Source of the DNA: Opitutia bacterium UBA4506
Lineage (GTDB): Bacteria; Verrucomicrobiota; Verrucomicrobiia; Opitutales; Puniceicoccaceae
Assembly (NCBI GenBank): GCA_002388665.1
Contig: DGMY01000014.1
Span: forward strand, 69,173-85,058
Direction of reading: 5' to 3'
DNA length: 15,886 bases
Position numbers and translations under genes: made by a program. Position 1 is the stretch's first letter. Each line of letters opens with the position of its first letter. The notes beneath the pieces were generated by a model. It ran no database searches, was not told the origin of the DNA, and was given only the letters and a program-made list of their open reading frames with translations. Shown piece by piece: positions 6,887-14,707 of this stretch.

Positions 6887-7663
6887 ATGCCCTATCGGTA
6901 CCTATTTTCCTTACTCCCTTTATTGGTCGGACTTTCTCTTAACGGAGCGTCCCAGTCGGCGGAAGGGGTGCAGCCGGTCGTAGGCGAGAAGGCAATTTAC
7001 GAGTTGCGTTGGAGTTATTTTGCGGTGGGATCGGTCGAGATTCGGCTCGATCCATCCGAAGAGAATGAGGAGATGCTGCGAGCTACTCTAGAGGCAAAAG
7101 CAAATGCCTTTATGAGGAGGGTTCACGATTTTCACACGGTGATTGCCAGTGATTTTCCAGCTTCGGTAGAAAAGTCTCACGGGTATTCGCGGGATGAGCT
7201 GGCCAACGAAAACCTTCACGAAACGCAATTTGAATGGGAGGAGGGTACCGTTCGATATGTACGGAATCAGGATGTCCGCGCTCCGTTGCAGTTGCAGCCC
7301 CTGACCCACGATCCTCTGTCGATCGTTTTCGCTTTTCGCAGCGGGGCTATGCCCTTGAAGCCGGGGACGTATTTAGCCTGGGTGACGGACGGTGAGGTCA
7401 TCGATCAAGCCGAATTCAAGGTGAAAGGGCCGGAGAAGATCAAGACTCCCGCTGGAAAATTTGAAACCTATCGGGTGACTGCTGATTTCAAGGGTGTGCG
7501 TGCGATCTTTGCCAGGCCCGAAGGGGCCCTGATCGATGTCTGGATCACGAACGACGACCGCATGATTCCGGTTAAGCTCAAAAGTGAAGCCACCATTGGA
7601 AGCTTCCGCTCTGAGCTGGAAGAATACATCCCAGCTGGAGAGGCCGAGAGCCAAACCAAGTAG
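6887..7663 (+). CDS. DUF3108 domain-containing exported protein
   Basis: The 258-residue product starts with a signal peptide (RYLFSLLPLLVGLSL, cleavage probably near A25, NGASQSA|EG). The mature part is rich in beta strands and fits DUF3108 (PF11306): GEKAIYELRWSYFAVGSVEIRL at 33-54, a central DPLSIVFAFRS, a strand-rich PAGKFETYRVTADF, and a late VWITNDDRMIPVKLKSEATIGSF. Members are predicted periplasmic or outer-membrane-associated proteins of unknown function. The start ATG lies 67 bp after nadA on the same strand. It is convergent with lysS. No catalytic motif is visible. Confidence 0.9.
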   Translation: MPYRYLFSLLPLLVGLSLNGASQSAEGVQPVVGEKAIYELRWSYFAVGSVEIRLDPSEENEEMLRATLEAKANAFMRRVHDFHTVIASDFPASVEKSHGYSRDELANENLHETQFEWEEGTVRYVRNQDVRAPLQLQPLTHDPLSIVFAFRSGAMPLKPGTYLAWVTDGEVIDQAEFKVKGPEKIKTPAGKFETYRVTADFKGVRAIFARPEGALIDVWITNDDRMIPVKLKSEATIGSFRSELEEYIPAGEAESQTK

Positions 7664-7820
7664 TCTCACCCGCTCGCTGAGAGGCGGTGGGGCGTCTCGA
7701 TCAAATCAGTTCGCCGGGGGAGGGTGCAGAGCCCGCGCGGCCATTGCCTACACGGCGTTTAGCCGGGACAATTTCCTGGGTAAGGCAATCGGTGGCGAAC
7801 CCTTCGCCGAACGGTCGGGA
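7664..7820. other. Foldable gap between convergent DUF3108 and lysS genes
   Basis: ATTGCC (7743-7748) can pair with GGCAAT (7784-7789) around a CGGC-GTTTA-GCCG hairpin (7753-7765). Next to it, GGCGAA-CCC-TTCGCC (7794-7808) is a perfect hairpin 12 bases past the lysS stop. These probably act as 3'-end structures for the two convergent transcripts. No gene was recognised. Confidence 0.4.
7794..7808 (-). terminator. Hairpin 3' of lysS
   Basis: A 6-bp stem GGCGAA/TTCGCC with a 3-base loop starts 12 bases after the lysS stop codon. No T-run follows, so termination would need help; the fold may mainly protect the mRNA end. Confidence 0.35.
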
Positions 7821-9308
7821 TTATCCCTCGGTCGGGCGGATCGGTGGGAATAGGATTGTCTCGCGGATGTTCGCGGCTCCGGTCAGGAGGATGACGAGTC
7901 GATCGATGCCGATGCCCATACCACCAGATGGCGGCATGCCGTGCTCGAGTGCATCGAGGAAATCGTTGTCGACCTTCTGGATTTCTTCACCTGCCTGCTC
8001 TTCGAACATCTTCCGTTGAGCGAGGGGATCGTTCTGCTCGGAATAGGCGGGTGCGATCTCCTGCCCGTTGATGCACAGTTCAAAGACTTCGACTGTCGTT
8101 TCGTCTTCAGGACTGAGCTTAGCCAAAGGAATGAGCTGGCGGGGGAGGTGGGTGACGAACGTGGGCTGAATCAGAGTGGGCTCGATCCGCTTCTCAAAGA
8201 CGTTGTTCGTGACTTCGAAATCTTCGAGCTCGGGATCGACTTCGATGCCCATCTCAGTCGTCTTCTTGAGCTTCTCCTCCTTGGAAAGTTCGAACCAGTC
8301 AGGGCACTCGGTGGCCTCGATGATGAGATCCTTGTACCGGCGCTCGCTCCAACCGTTGGCCAAATCAATTTCAGTACCGTCGTATCGGAGGACGGTTGTT
8401 GTTCCCAAAGCTTCTTGGCAGAGGTGAAGAATGAGGCTCTTGACCAGCTCCATCATTCCGCGGAAATCAGTGTATGCCTGGTAGACCTCCAGCATCGTAA
8501 ACTCGGGATTGTGCCGGCGGGAGACTCCCTCATTGCGGAATACCCGGCCCAATTCGAACACTCGCTCCACTCCGCCTACCAAAAGACGCTTGAGGTAGAG
8601 CTCAAGCGCGATCCGCAGGGTGAAGTCGCAGGACAGCGCGTTCATGTGGGTGTTGAATGGGCGGGCCGATGCTCCCCCGGGGATCGATTGGAGGACGGGT
8701 GTCTCCACTTCCATAAAGTCTCTCTGCCAGAGGAACTTGCGGATCTCCTGGATGATCTTGCTGCGCAGCGCAAAACGATTGCGGGACTCTTCGTTTACGA
8801 TGAGGTCGAGGTAGCGCTGACGGTAAATTTGATCTTCATCGCTCAGGCCGTGCCACTTTTCAGGAAGGGGACGGAGTGTCTTGGTGACGAGAACATACGA
8901 GGTGGCCCGTACGGTGATCTCTTCTGACTTCGTCCGGAAGAGGCTACCGGTAACTCCGATAAAGTCGCCCAGATCCAGCTTCTTGAAACGGGCGTATTCC
9001 TCTTCGCCAATCTCGTCGCGGCGGACGTAGCATTGAATTTTGCCGTCGCGGTCGAACAGCTTGAGAAAGGTCGCTTTGCCCATTACGCGGAAGGCGACGA
9101 TCCTGCCGGCGACGGAAACAGTCTTTTGTTCCTCGTCCGGGAGTTCATCCTGATACAGGGAGATCGCCTCTTTCGAGGTGTGGGTCTGGCTCGCATTCGC
9201 GCGGAACGGGTCCATTCCCGCTTCGCGTAGAGTGTTCAGCTTCTCGATCCGAACCTGACGCAGCTGGTTATCGGAGACGGTCTGTTCTTCTGTGGACATC
9301 CGGAACAT
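7821..9308 (-). CDS. lysS: Lysyl-tRNA synthetase, class II
   Basis: This enzyme charges tRNA-Lys. The 495-residue product has the normal class II LysRS layout: an N-terminal helix, an anticodon-binding OB fold at about 62-150 (VSVAGRIVAFRVMGKATFLKL), motif 1 at 190-215 (METPVLQSIPGGASARPFNT), motif 2 at 256-275 (FRNEGVSRRHNPEFTMLEVY) and motif 3 at 457-488 (GGMGIGIDRLVILLTG, ending ILFP). The adenylate-site FELCINGQEIAPAYSEQNDP is intact. Two ATG starts are possible, 9308 and 9299; neither has a clear ribosome site, and they differ by three residues. The gene stands alone, with a structured leader upstream at 9330-9416. Confidence 0.97.
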   Translation of the reverse strand: MFRMSTEEQTVSDNQLRQVRIEKLNTLREAGMDPFRANASQTHTSKEAISLYQDELPDEEQKTVSVAGRIVAFRVMGKATFLKLFDRDGKIQCYVRRDEIGEEEYARFKKLDLGDFIGVTGSLFRTKSEEITVRATSYVLVTKTLRPLPEKWHGLSDEDQIYRQRYLDLIVNEESRNRFALRSKIIQEIRKFLWQRDFMEVETPVLQSIPGGASARPFNTHMNALSCDFTLRIALELYLKRLLVGGVERVFELGRVFRNEGVSRRHNPEFTMLEVYQAYTDFRGMMELVKSLILHLCQEALGTTTVLRYDGTEIDLANGWSERRYKDLIIEATECPDWFELSKEEKLKKTTEMGIEVDPELEDFEVTNNVFEKRIEPTLIQPTFVTHLPRQLIPLAKLSPEDETTVEVFELCINGQEIAPAYSEQNDPLAQRKMFEEQAGEEIQKVDNDFLDALEHGMPPSGGMGIGIDRLVILLTGAANIRETILFPPIRPTEG

Positions 9309-9329
9309 TCAATGGGTTTGCGGCGTCTA

Positions 9330-9416
9330 GGCAAGAAAGACCCGCAAGAACCTGCCAGTTCGGAGATTCGTCCCGTTTCATGGACCGTTTGGTCGGGTGG
9401 AGGTGAGTTTCTTGCC
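9330..9416 (-). promoter_or_regulatory. Foldable leader upstream of lysS
   Basis: GGCAAGAAA (9330-9338) and TTTCTTGCC (9408-9416) form a perfect 9-bp stem. Inside it, ACCCG (9340-9344) can pair with CGGGT (9394-9398), or GACC-GTTT-GGTC (9383-9394) can form a hairpin; the two share one base and may compete. The element ends 21 bases before the lysS ATG at 9308. It could be a 5'-UTR regulatory structure. It lacks the T-box sequence pattern I would expect and is not a tRNA. The class is not recognised. Confidence 0.35.
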
Positions 9417-9522
9417 CTTTCTCTATCGAGGAATTGATCAGATGGCCGTCCTCGCTGGTATTGGTGCCCGGGGAAGGGCTGTTGTGCACTGGTGATCTGG
9501 GGGTGGCCGCCCACTCAGTCAT

Positions 9523-9556
9523 AAAAAAAACCTCCCCCGAAATTCGGGGGAGGTTT
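9523..9556 (-). terminator. Strong intrinsic terminator of the PPi-PEPCK-like gene
   Basis: On the minus strand a perfect 14-bp stem (AAACCTCCCCCGAA with TTCGGGGGAGGTTT, one-base centre at 9542) runs straight into eight T residues (9530-9523). It lies about 30 bases past the stop codon of the gene ending at 9585. This is the clearest terminator in the window. Confidence 0.93.
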
Positions 9557-9584
9557 GGAAAGTAAACGAAAGAAGTCAGTCAGC

Positions 9585-12500
9585 TCAGTCAGCTGCGAAA
9601 TCGCACCCGAGGGTGCCGACCAGCTTTTTGATGTAGTCGGTGTCGTTGATCTTCTTGAGCTCCGAGGCGACGATCGTTCGCCGTTCCTCGAGATCGTCTG
9701 CAGGAAGGCTGCTGAGGAAACGGGAGTTTTCTTCGTTGTGGCCGATGTACTCGGCTACGCGCTCGAAATGCTTCCGTTCGAAGGCTACCTGATTCTCGAG
9801 TCGGGCATGGTACCAATCCGACGCGATGAGCGACTCACGGGTGAACTGACTGCGGATTTCCGGATCGTCGATGGTCTTTCCTTCGTAGTTGCCGTCCCTC
9901 ATGATGTGCAGGAGTGCTTTGAGGGGAGGGCAGGCCAGATCGATTGATCCGTCTTCGAAGTAGTTGTGAGCGACCCCCTGCTGGGCCTCGACGATGTTGC
10001 GGATGCTGTCCACATACGCTTCTTTGTCCTGCAATTCCGGTTCGAGCATCTCTTTCGGGATGACGGAGGTCGGATTGTTGAAGAGGCGACCGAGGACGAT
10101 CCGTACGAACCGGGCAGTGATCCGGTAACCGAGTCGGCTGCCGAGGATGGTTTCACCGTTGTGATCAAAATCCTCGACCTTCTCGAGGAATCCTTCCTTG
10201 AGCATGTAGCTTGGTTCGCGCTCCTCGGGTGAGAGGCGTGACCAAATTTCGGGGACGAGGAGACTGATGTCGTGGTCGACTCGCATCTTCGCACCCACGT
10301 AGCCCGCGGAGGTCATGAATGCTGGATATCCCGAGAGGATAAAGCTGACCAGTGCGTTGTTCAGGTCGTGGACCGGAAGAAGTGCGTTGAATGGACCCTT
10401 CGTCAATGCCCCTTCAGAGCCCGCGCCTGTTGTCGACGGTGATTTTCCGGTCAAGCTCGCGGTGAACTCCATGAACAATTCCGGAAGCTCGAAATAGTGG
10501 ATCGGGTTGAATGCGCAAAGGGCGCGGATCCCATTCTCGGCGTCGGGTGGATTGTTTCGATGCCCGGGCAGGACGGAGTTGACCGGGAACTGAGGAACTA
10601 CATCTGCGGGTAGGCGTCGCGCCAGGCGCGCTGCTATGACCGAGACGTAGTTGCCTTTCTCGTTCTCGATGTCCGGCCGGATCTGTAGGTAGCGTGGGTT
10701 CTTGGTCAGCTTCCCGTCGACGATACGAGGGTTGGCAGACGACGCGCAAAAATCCGCGCTCTTGTCATTGTGGAAGGCGAGTAAACGATCGCGGACTGGT
10801 TTGGTGTATTGCTCGAAGCGAATCGTATCGTTAATCTGTTCCTCAACTTCCTCGTGAGTCAGAGGGTGGTAGTTCGAGAGGAACACGTCGTCGCGTGTGA
10901 TGTCGAACTCAGCCTGCTTGTCGTAGCCTCGGATGATCGCGTCATCGGGGCGCTGGAAAAAGCGGAATTCGCAGTTGGTCGTAAACTTGATCGAATCGTT
11001 GGTGACCTCTGGTGATAGGCCTGTGATCGCTTGAGTCGGAACGACGGTACTGGCACTGATGTCGTCTTCGCGCGAGATCTTGAAGGCGGGAAGGAAGTCT
11101 TTCCGTAGTCCGAATGTTCTCCAAGAGCCATCCTCTGTGTAACCCACCCGAAGGAATTGGGTCACCAGCTTTTTGTTGCGATAGCGCAACTCGTATCCGG
11201 GTTGTCCATCGACGACATCCACGGAGAAGCGCTCGGGCCAGTCTTCGCCCCAGTCCGACTTGTAGAATCGCTTGATGATGAGTACGAGGTCCTTGACGTT
11301 CTGCGGGATCGTGTTGAGCCAGCTGTTGTACTCGTCGGTGTAGTCGATCTCCGACGGGGTCAGCAGCTTGATGACAGAACCGAGTGAGCGCTCGGCGCTC
11401 AGTATGCTGCGGCCGTTCTTGCGATTGCGGGAGTCGTCGCGGAAACGTTTGCTAAAGTCATGCTTTAGAACCTCTTGGGCGAACTGGAAGTCGCTGTTGA
11501 AATCGGAGACGAAGACAGGGCCGCTGATGATCGCATCCTCAAGAGATTTGGAGATTTCCGATTTTCCGCCGCCCGAGACGGTACACGGCTTGTGGCAGAA
11601 TGTGGCCTCGGGATTGGTCCCGCGCAACCGCCAGCGACGCCCTTCCGCTGGTTTGATCATGCGGACTTGGTAGCCCGACGGATAGATGTAAATGCAGTCG
11701 GGATCCAGGCGGAGGCTCTCTTCTTTTCCGTCGTTTGTCCACGTCACGAGCTGCTCTTCCAGGCTGATCCGCGTGGATTCATGCACGTAAATGATGTCGG
11801 GAAACCGAGCATCAACCCCGTAGCCCTTCGGATCGAAATGCATCTTGGAGGAGAAAAGCTCCTTCACTTCTTCGAACGAATGTTTGCTGCTGGGTGTTTG
11901 GGACCCGGGTGTGTATTCTTCCCCCAGGTCGTAGCTTGGAAAGACCAACGCGCCGCCTGCATGCTCTTCTTCGGACTGCCCCGAGAGATTGGCTGCAAAG
12001 CTGATCTGTGTCTTGACCTCTTTCTTGGAGTAGCCGAAATAACTGTCAGAAATGGCAGTGACAACGAGCCCGTCGGTGGTCCGGAGAGTGATTTTGAAGG
12101 CGGTCCCGTCGTTGTAGAGCTCGTCTTCCTTTTCCCAGCACATTCCGTCGCGCTTTTGGCGTTCGGTCGCTTCGGAAATCGGTGGGAGCCCGAGTTCCTT
12201 TTTGGTCAGCCGTCCGAGGTGTGGGGCCAGAATGACGCAACCGGTTTGGCCGGACCATCCCTCAATATCGAGGGCAGAGTCGTTTTCGGGAAGGAAGGGG
12301 TCGCCGGCGTTGCCGAAGATCGACTCGACAAAGTCGAGGTTGCTGCTCAATACGCCGGGGGCGAAGAACCGTACCTCCATCGACTTGCGCGGAGAGTAGC
12401 CAGGAACCTCGGGACGCACGGTTGGGCGGAGAAGCAGTGACGCCCAGCAGTAGGACTTTTCTTCCTGGTTGGCAGTAAGAGGGACAATCAGGAACTCGTC

Positions 12501-13049
12501 CGGTGGGTTCATCGCTGCGCGGAAAAGGCGGAGCGCTGTCACTGGGGGAACTGCTTTCTTGTCGGCAGGAACGGGAAGACCCCAATCGGTCACGTGAAAT
12601 ACCCCTGCTGTCGTGCGGCGGTCGCTCTTTGGGTTGTGCAATACACCCTGGGCAACACGGTAGCTGTCGCTGATGGAGCTCTTGAAATGGTCGGCGTTGC
12701 CGGGCAGCGAGAGCTGGCGGGCCAAGCCATGACGATCCAGAATGAGCGTCTCGCGGGGTAGGGCCGCGGTTTCTTCACCGACGTGTTCGGCGAGTTGGTC
12801 TAGGAAATTCTGGATCCGTTGGTCTACCGGGGGGAGAGGAGACTCCGCGAGATGAGTCCGCGCTTTGACACTGCGGAGAAATGGTTCGGCCAGACCCATG
12901 ACGGCTGATGCCTTGTCATCGTTGAACCCGTGACCCCCGAGGGCCTCCAGTTTCAAGTTAACGTAGTCCGCGATATCCTTTTTTGAAAAAGGGGACTCGC
13001 CAATCCCTAGCCTACGACTCAGATCCTGTTTGGTATTTTCCTCGAACAT
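9585..13049 (-). CDS. Probable PPi-dependent phosphoenolpyruvate carboxykinase
   Basis: The product has 1,154 residues from the ATG at 13049; a GTG at 13067 would add six. The size (about 130 kDa, twice an ATP or GTP PEPCK) fits the PPi-type PEPCKs described from Entamoeba and Propionibacterium, which interconvert oxaloacetate plus PPi with PEP, Pi and CO2. Visible motifs are a glycine-rich phosphate-binding loop VSGGGKSEISK at 491-501, followed by SDFNSDF at 515-521, and a second conserved-looking block SLTGKSPSTTGAGSEGA near 865-881, followed by LPVHDLNNAL. There is no signal peptide or membrane segment, so it is cytoplasmic. It is a single-gene transcript with its own terminator. The family call rests on memory of size and loop motifs, not on an alignment; an uncharacterised giant kinase-like protein is the alternative. 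A role in anaplerosis or gluconeogenesis is inferred. Confidence 0.7.
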   Translation of the reverse strand: MFEENTKQDLSRRLGIGESPFSKKDIADYVNLKLEALGGHGFNDDKASAVMGLAEPFLRSVKARTHLAESPLPPVDQRIQNFLDQLAEHVGEETAALPRETLILDRHGLARQLSLPGNADHFKSSISDSYRVAQGVLHNPKSDRRTTAGVFHVTDWGLPVPADKKAVPPVTALRLFRAAMNPPDEFLIVPLTANQEEKSYCWASLLLRPTVRPEVPGYSPRKSMEVRFFAPGVLSSNLDFVESIFGNAGDPFLPENDSALDIEGWSGQTGCVILAPHLGRLTKKELGLPPISEATERQKRDGMCWEKEDELYNDGTAFKITLRTTDGLVVTAISDSYFGYSKKEVKTQISFAANLSGQSEEEHAGGALVFPSYDLGEEYTPGSQTPSSKHSFEEVKELFSSKMHFDPKGYGVDARFPDIIYVHESTRISLEEQLVTWTNDGKEESLRLDPDCIYIYPSGYQVRMIKPAEGRRWRLRGTNPEATFCHKPCTVSGGGKSEISKSLEDAIISGPVFVSDFNSDFQFAQEVLKHDFSKRFRDDSRNRKNGRSILSAERSLGSVIKLLTPSEIDYTDEYNSWLNTIPQNVKDLVLIIKRFYKSDWGEDWPERFSVDVVDGQPGYELRYRNKKLVTQFLRVGYTEDGSWRTFGLRKDFLPAFKISREDDISASTVVPTQAITGLSPEVTNDSIKFTTNCEFRFFQRPDDAIIRGYDKQAEFDITRDDVFLSNYHPLTHEEVEEQINDTIRFEQYTKPVRDRLLAFHNDKSADFCASSANPRIVDGKLTKNPRYLQIRPDIENEKGNYVSVIAARLARRLPADVVPQFPVNSVLPGHRNNPPDAENGIRALCAFNPIHYFELPELFMEFTASLTGKSPSTTGAGSEGALTKGPFNALLPVHDLNNALVSFILSGYPAFMTSAGYVGAKMRVDHDISLLVPEIWSRLSPEEREPSYMLKEGFLEKVEDFDHNGETILGSRLGYRITARFVRIVLGRLFNNPTSVIPKEMLEPELQDKEAYVDSIRNIVEAQQGVAHNYFEDGSIDLACPPLKALLHIMRDGNYEGKTIDDPEIRSQFTRESLIASDWYHARLENQVAFERKHFERVAEYIGHNEENSRFLSSLPADDLEERRTIVASELKKINDTDYIKKLVGTLGCDFAAD

Positions 13050-13134
13050 AGTGGATACAAGTGCCACTCAGTCGAAGAACGAATGCAAACAGGAAACGTC
13101 GAGATTGCAGAATATTTTCGTATTTTGACGCAAA

Positions 13135-13174
13135 AAGCTCCGAAATCCGCAATAAATTGCGAAATCCGGAGCTT
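13135..13174 (-). terminator. Two-tier hairpin with T-run after rpmA
   Basis: AAGCTCCG (13135-13142) pairs with CGGAGCTT (13167-13174). Inside it CGCAAT (13148-13153) pairs with ATTGCG (13156-13161), with matching 5-base AAATC bulges on both sides. On the minus strand the stem leads into TTTTT (13136-13132). It lies about 110 bases after the rpmA stop and probably ends the rplU-rpmA transcript before the next gene. Confidence 0.65.
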
Positions 13175-13285
13175 GGTAGCGAAAATTGATTAGCGTTTTG
13201 AATGACAGATCGAACTGCCTATTAGAGAAATTTCTCTTTGGCGGAGGAGCGAAACGAGTCGGCCCTCACGCGCATTCGCGACGAA

Positions 13286-13528
13286 TTATACCTCGATCGA
13301 GACCTTGCGGTGCTCGCGGTCAAATTTCACTGTCCCGTCCTTGAGGGCGAAGAGAGTGAAATCCCGACCCATTCCTACGGAATCACCGGGGTGGTACTTC
13401 GTGCCACGCTGACGAAGGATGATGTTGCCGGCTACGACGGCTTCACCACCAAATTTCTTAACCCCGAGGCGCTTGCTTTGGCTATCGCGACCGTTCCGGG
13501 AAGTTCCCTGTCCTTTTTTGTGTGCCAT
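13286..13528 (-). CDS. rpmA: 50S ribosomal protein L27
   Basis: L27 reaches towards the peptidyl transferase centre and helps place tRNA ends. The 80-residue sequence is canonical: MAHKKGQGTSRNGRDSQSKR at the N terminus, then FGGEAVVAGNIILRQRGTKY and a C-terminal FTLFALKDGTVKF. The N terminus begins directly with AHKKG, so there is no cleavable extension as in Firmicutes. An AAGGAA ribosome site overlaps the rplU stop codon about 10 bases before the ATG, which fixes the start. It is translated after rplU in the usual order with a 13-bp gap. obgE, often next, does not follow. Confidence 0.98.
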   Translation of the reverse strand: MAHKKGQGTSRNGRDSQSKRLGVKKFGGEAVVAGNIILRQRGTKYHPGDSVGMGRDFTLFALKDGTVKFDREHRKVSIEV

Positions 13529-13541
13529 GAGTAGTAGTTCC

Positions 13542-13862
13542 TTAGTTTCCTGCTTGGATGCTCTCCACGCGAACCACGGAGAGGTGTTGGCGATGTCCTC
13601 TGCGGCGCTTGTAACCTTGACGGCGGCGCTTTTTGAAGACGGTGACTTTCTGGGCCTTCTTGTTTTCGAGAACTTTCAGTGTTACCGTTGCTCCGTCGAC
13701 ATACGGAGTGCCAACGCGGGCATCGGCTCCGGTGCCGACCATGAGGACCTCGCGGACCTCGACGTTGGAACCTTCATCGGCTCCGTCGATGCGATTGAGG
13801 AAGAGAACGTCCTGTTCCGAAACGGTAAACTGGCGGCCTTGGGATTGGATCGTGGCTTTCAT
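13542..13862 (-). CDS. rplU: 50S ribosomal protein L21
   Basis: L21 binds 23S rRNA in the large subunit. From the ATG at 13862 it has 106 residues, the normal size, starting MKATIQSQGRQFTVSEQD. The C-terminal part carries the basic VFKKRRRQGYKRRRGHRQ and the typical ending LSVVRVESIQ. The frame stays open 14 codons further upstream, but that extension is not L21-like. The first gene of the rplU-rpmA pair, it is divergent from the exoD-family gene across 168 bp. Confidence 0.98.
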   Translation of the reverse strand: MKATIQSQGRQFTVSEQDVLFLNRIDGADEGSNVEVREVLMVGTGADARVGTPYVDGATVTLKVLENKKAQKVTVFKKRRRQGYKRRRGHRQHLSVVRVESIQAGN

Positions 13863-13875
13863 GGAAAAACGGTAG

Positions 13876-13904
13876 ATAAAAGGGTGGGGTTGGAGGACAG
13901 GCAA
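13876..13904 (-). promoter_or_regulatory. Possible sigma-70 promoter of rplU-rpmA
   Basis: On the minus strand TTGCCT (13904-13899) and TTTTAT (13881-13876) have a 17-base spacer. Transcription would start only about 7 bases before the rplU ATG, giving a nearly leaderless mRNA, in keeping with the missing Shine-Dalgarno there. The match is moderate and an upstream promoter is possible. Confidence 0.35.
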
Positions 13905-13978
13905 GCCTTTTTAACGGTTTATCTGGATGTATTTTCATTTTAGGCGAGAAATATCCGAAAATCCCCCGTTTTTGAGCT

Positions 13979-14010
13979 TTGACTGTCGGTTCGAATCCGT
14001 CGGGTATATT
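13979..14010 (+). promoter_or_regulatory. Weak promoter candidate for the exoD-family gene
   Basis: TTGACT (13979-13984) and TATATT (14005-14010) are good boxes, but their 20-base spacer is too long for a standard sigma-70 promoter. The TATATT box lies 20 bases before the ATG and may be used with a poorer -35. Confidence 0.25.
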
Positions 14011-14030
14011 GAACAGTAACCAATTTTTGC

Positions 14031-14684
14031 ATGAAATCACCTGAAAAAACTCTTTCCGACAATCTGGCCAGTCTCGTGGAGGGGCCCGCCGATGTTGTGA
14101 GCATTCGCACAATGGTCGAGCGGGTGGGCGACAAGGGCTTCGGGATTTTATTGGTAGTCTTGTCTCTTCCAAGCGCTTTGCCGGTCCCCGCGCCCGGTTA
14201 TAGTACTCCGTTTGGAATTCTGTTGGCGCTGCTGGGAATACAGATGATCGCGGGTCGTACGACTCCGTGGTTGCCCAAGAAGGCGTTGGATAAAGAGGTC
14301 TCTCGCGAATTTGCGGGCAAGATGGTTCGGTCCGCGAATCGATTTCTACACTTTACCGAGAAGGTGGTTCGACCGCGAATGCGCTGGATCAATACGCTGG
14401 GTGGGCGGATCTTTCTCGGCGTCGTCGTCCTTTGTATGGCTTTGTTGATGACCCTCCCGATTCCGCTAACGAATACAGGTCCTGCGATTGTAATCTTTTG
14501 TATCGGAGTCTCGATTTCCGAGGACGACGGGCTCGCCGCGATCGGTTCGTTTCTGCTGGGGATTTTGGCAGCAGCGTTCTACGCCTATATTATCTACCTG
14601 CTCCTTACTGTGGGGATGGATGGGGTGATTCAGTTGAAGGAGTGGATCAAGGGCCTCCTTTTTGGTAGTGGAGCAGCTCAGTGA
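14031..14684 (+). CDS. ExoD-family (exopolysaccharide synthesis) membrane protein
   Basis: The 217-residue product resembles ExoD (PF06055), named from Rhizobium mutants with altered exopolysaccharide and alkali sensitivity. The N terminus is soluble, then comes the family block GDKGFGILLVVLSLPSALPV near 34-53 with PAPGYSTPFGILLALLG after it. Further hydrophobic segments lie at about 125-165 and 168-195, giving four or five membrane helices. The biochemical role is not established in the family. Start ATG at 14031 has no strong ribosome site. The rsmE-like gene starts 23 bp after its stop, so the two are probably cotranscribed, though there is no obvious functional link. Confidence 0.9.
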   Translation: MKSPEKTLSDNLASLVEGPADVVSIRTMVERVGDKGFGILLVVLSLPSALPVPAPGYSTPFGILLALLGIQMIAGRTTPWLPKKALDKEVSREFAGKMVRSANRFLHFTEKVVRPRMRWINTLGGRIFLGVVVLCMALLMTLPIPLTNTGPAIVIFCIGVSISEDDGLAAIGSFLLGILAAAFYAYIIYLLLTVGMDGVIQLKEWIKGLLFGSGAAQ

Positions 14685-14707
14685 GTACCTCTGCGTACGT
14701 GTGAGTG

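Noticed and set aside
9268..9522. 84-codon minus-strand frame before lysS
   Set aside because: It overlaps the lysS start and the leader, has no recognised domain and no lysine run that would suggest a leader peptide.
13238..13534. Plus-strand frame over rpmA
   Set aside because: Antisense of a canonical L27 gene.
13981..14004. GGTTCGAATCC, like a tRNA T-loop
   Set aside because: The flanking T-stem has a mismatch, and no acceptor, D or anticodon arm lies upstream; probably chance or a tiny relic.
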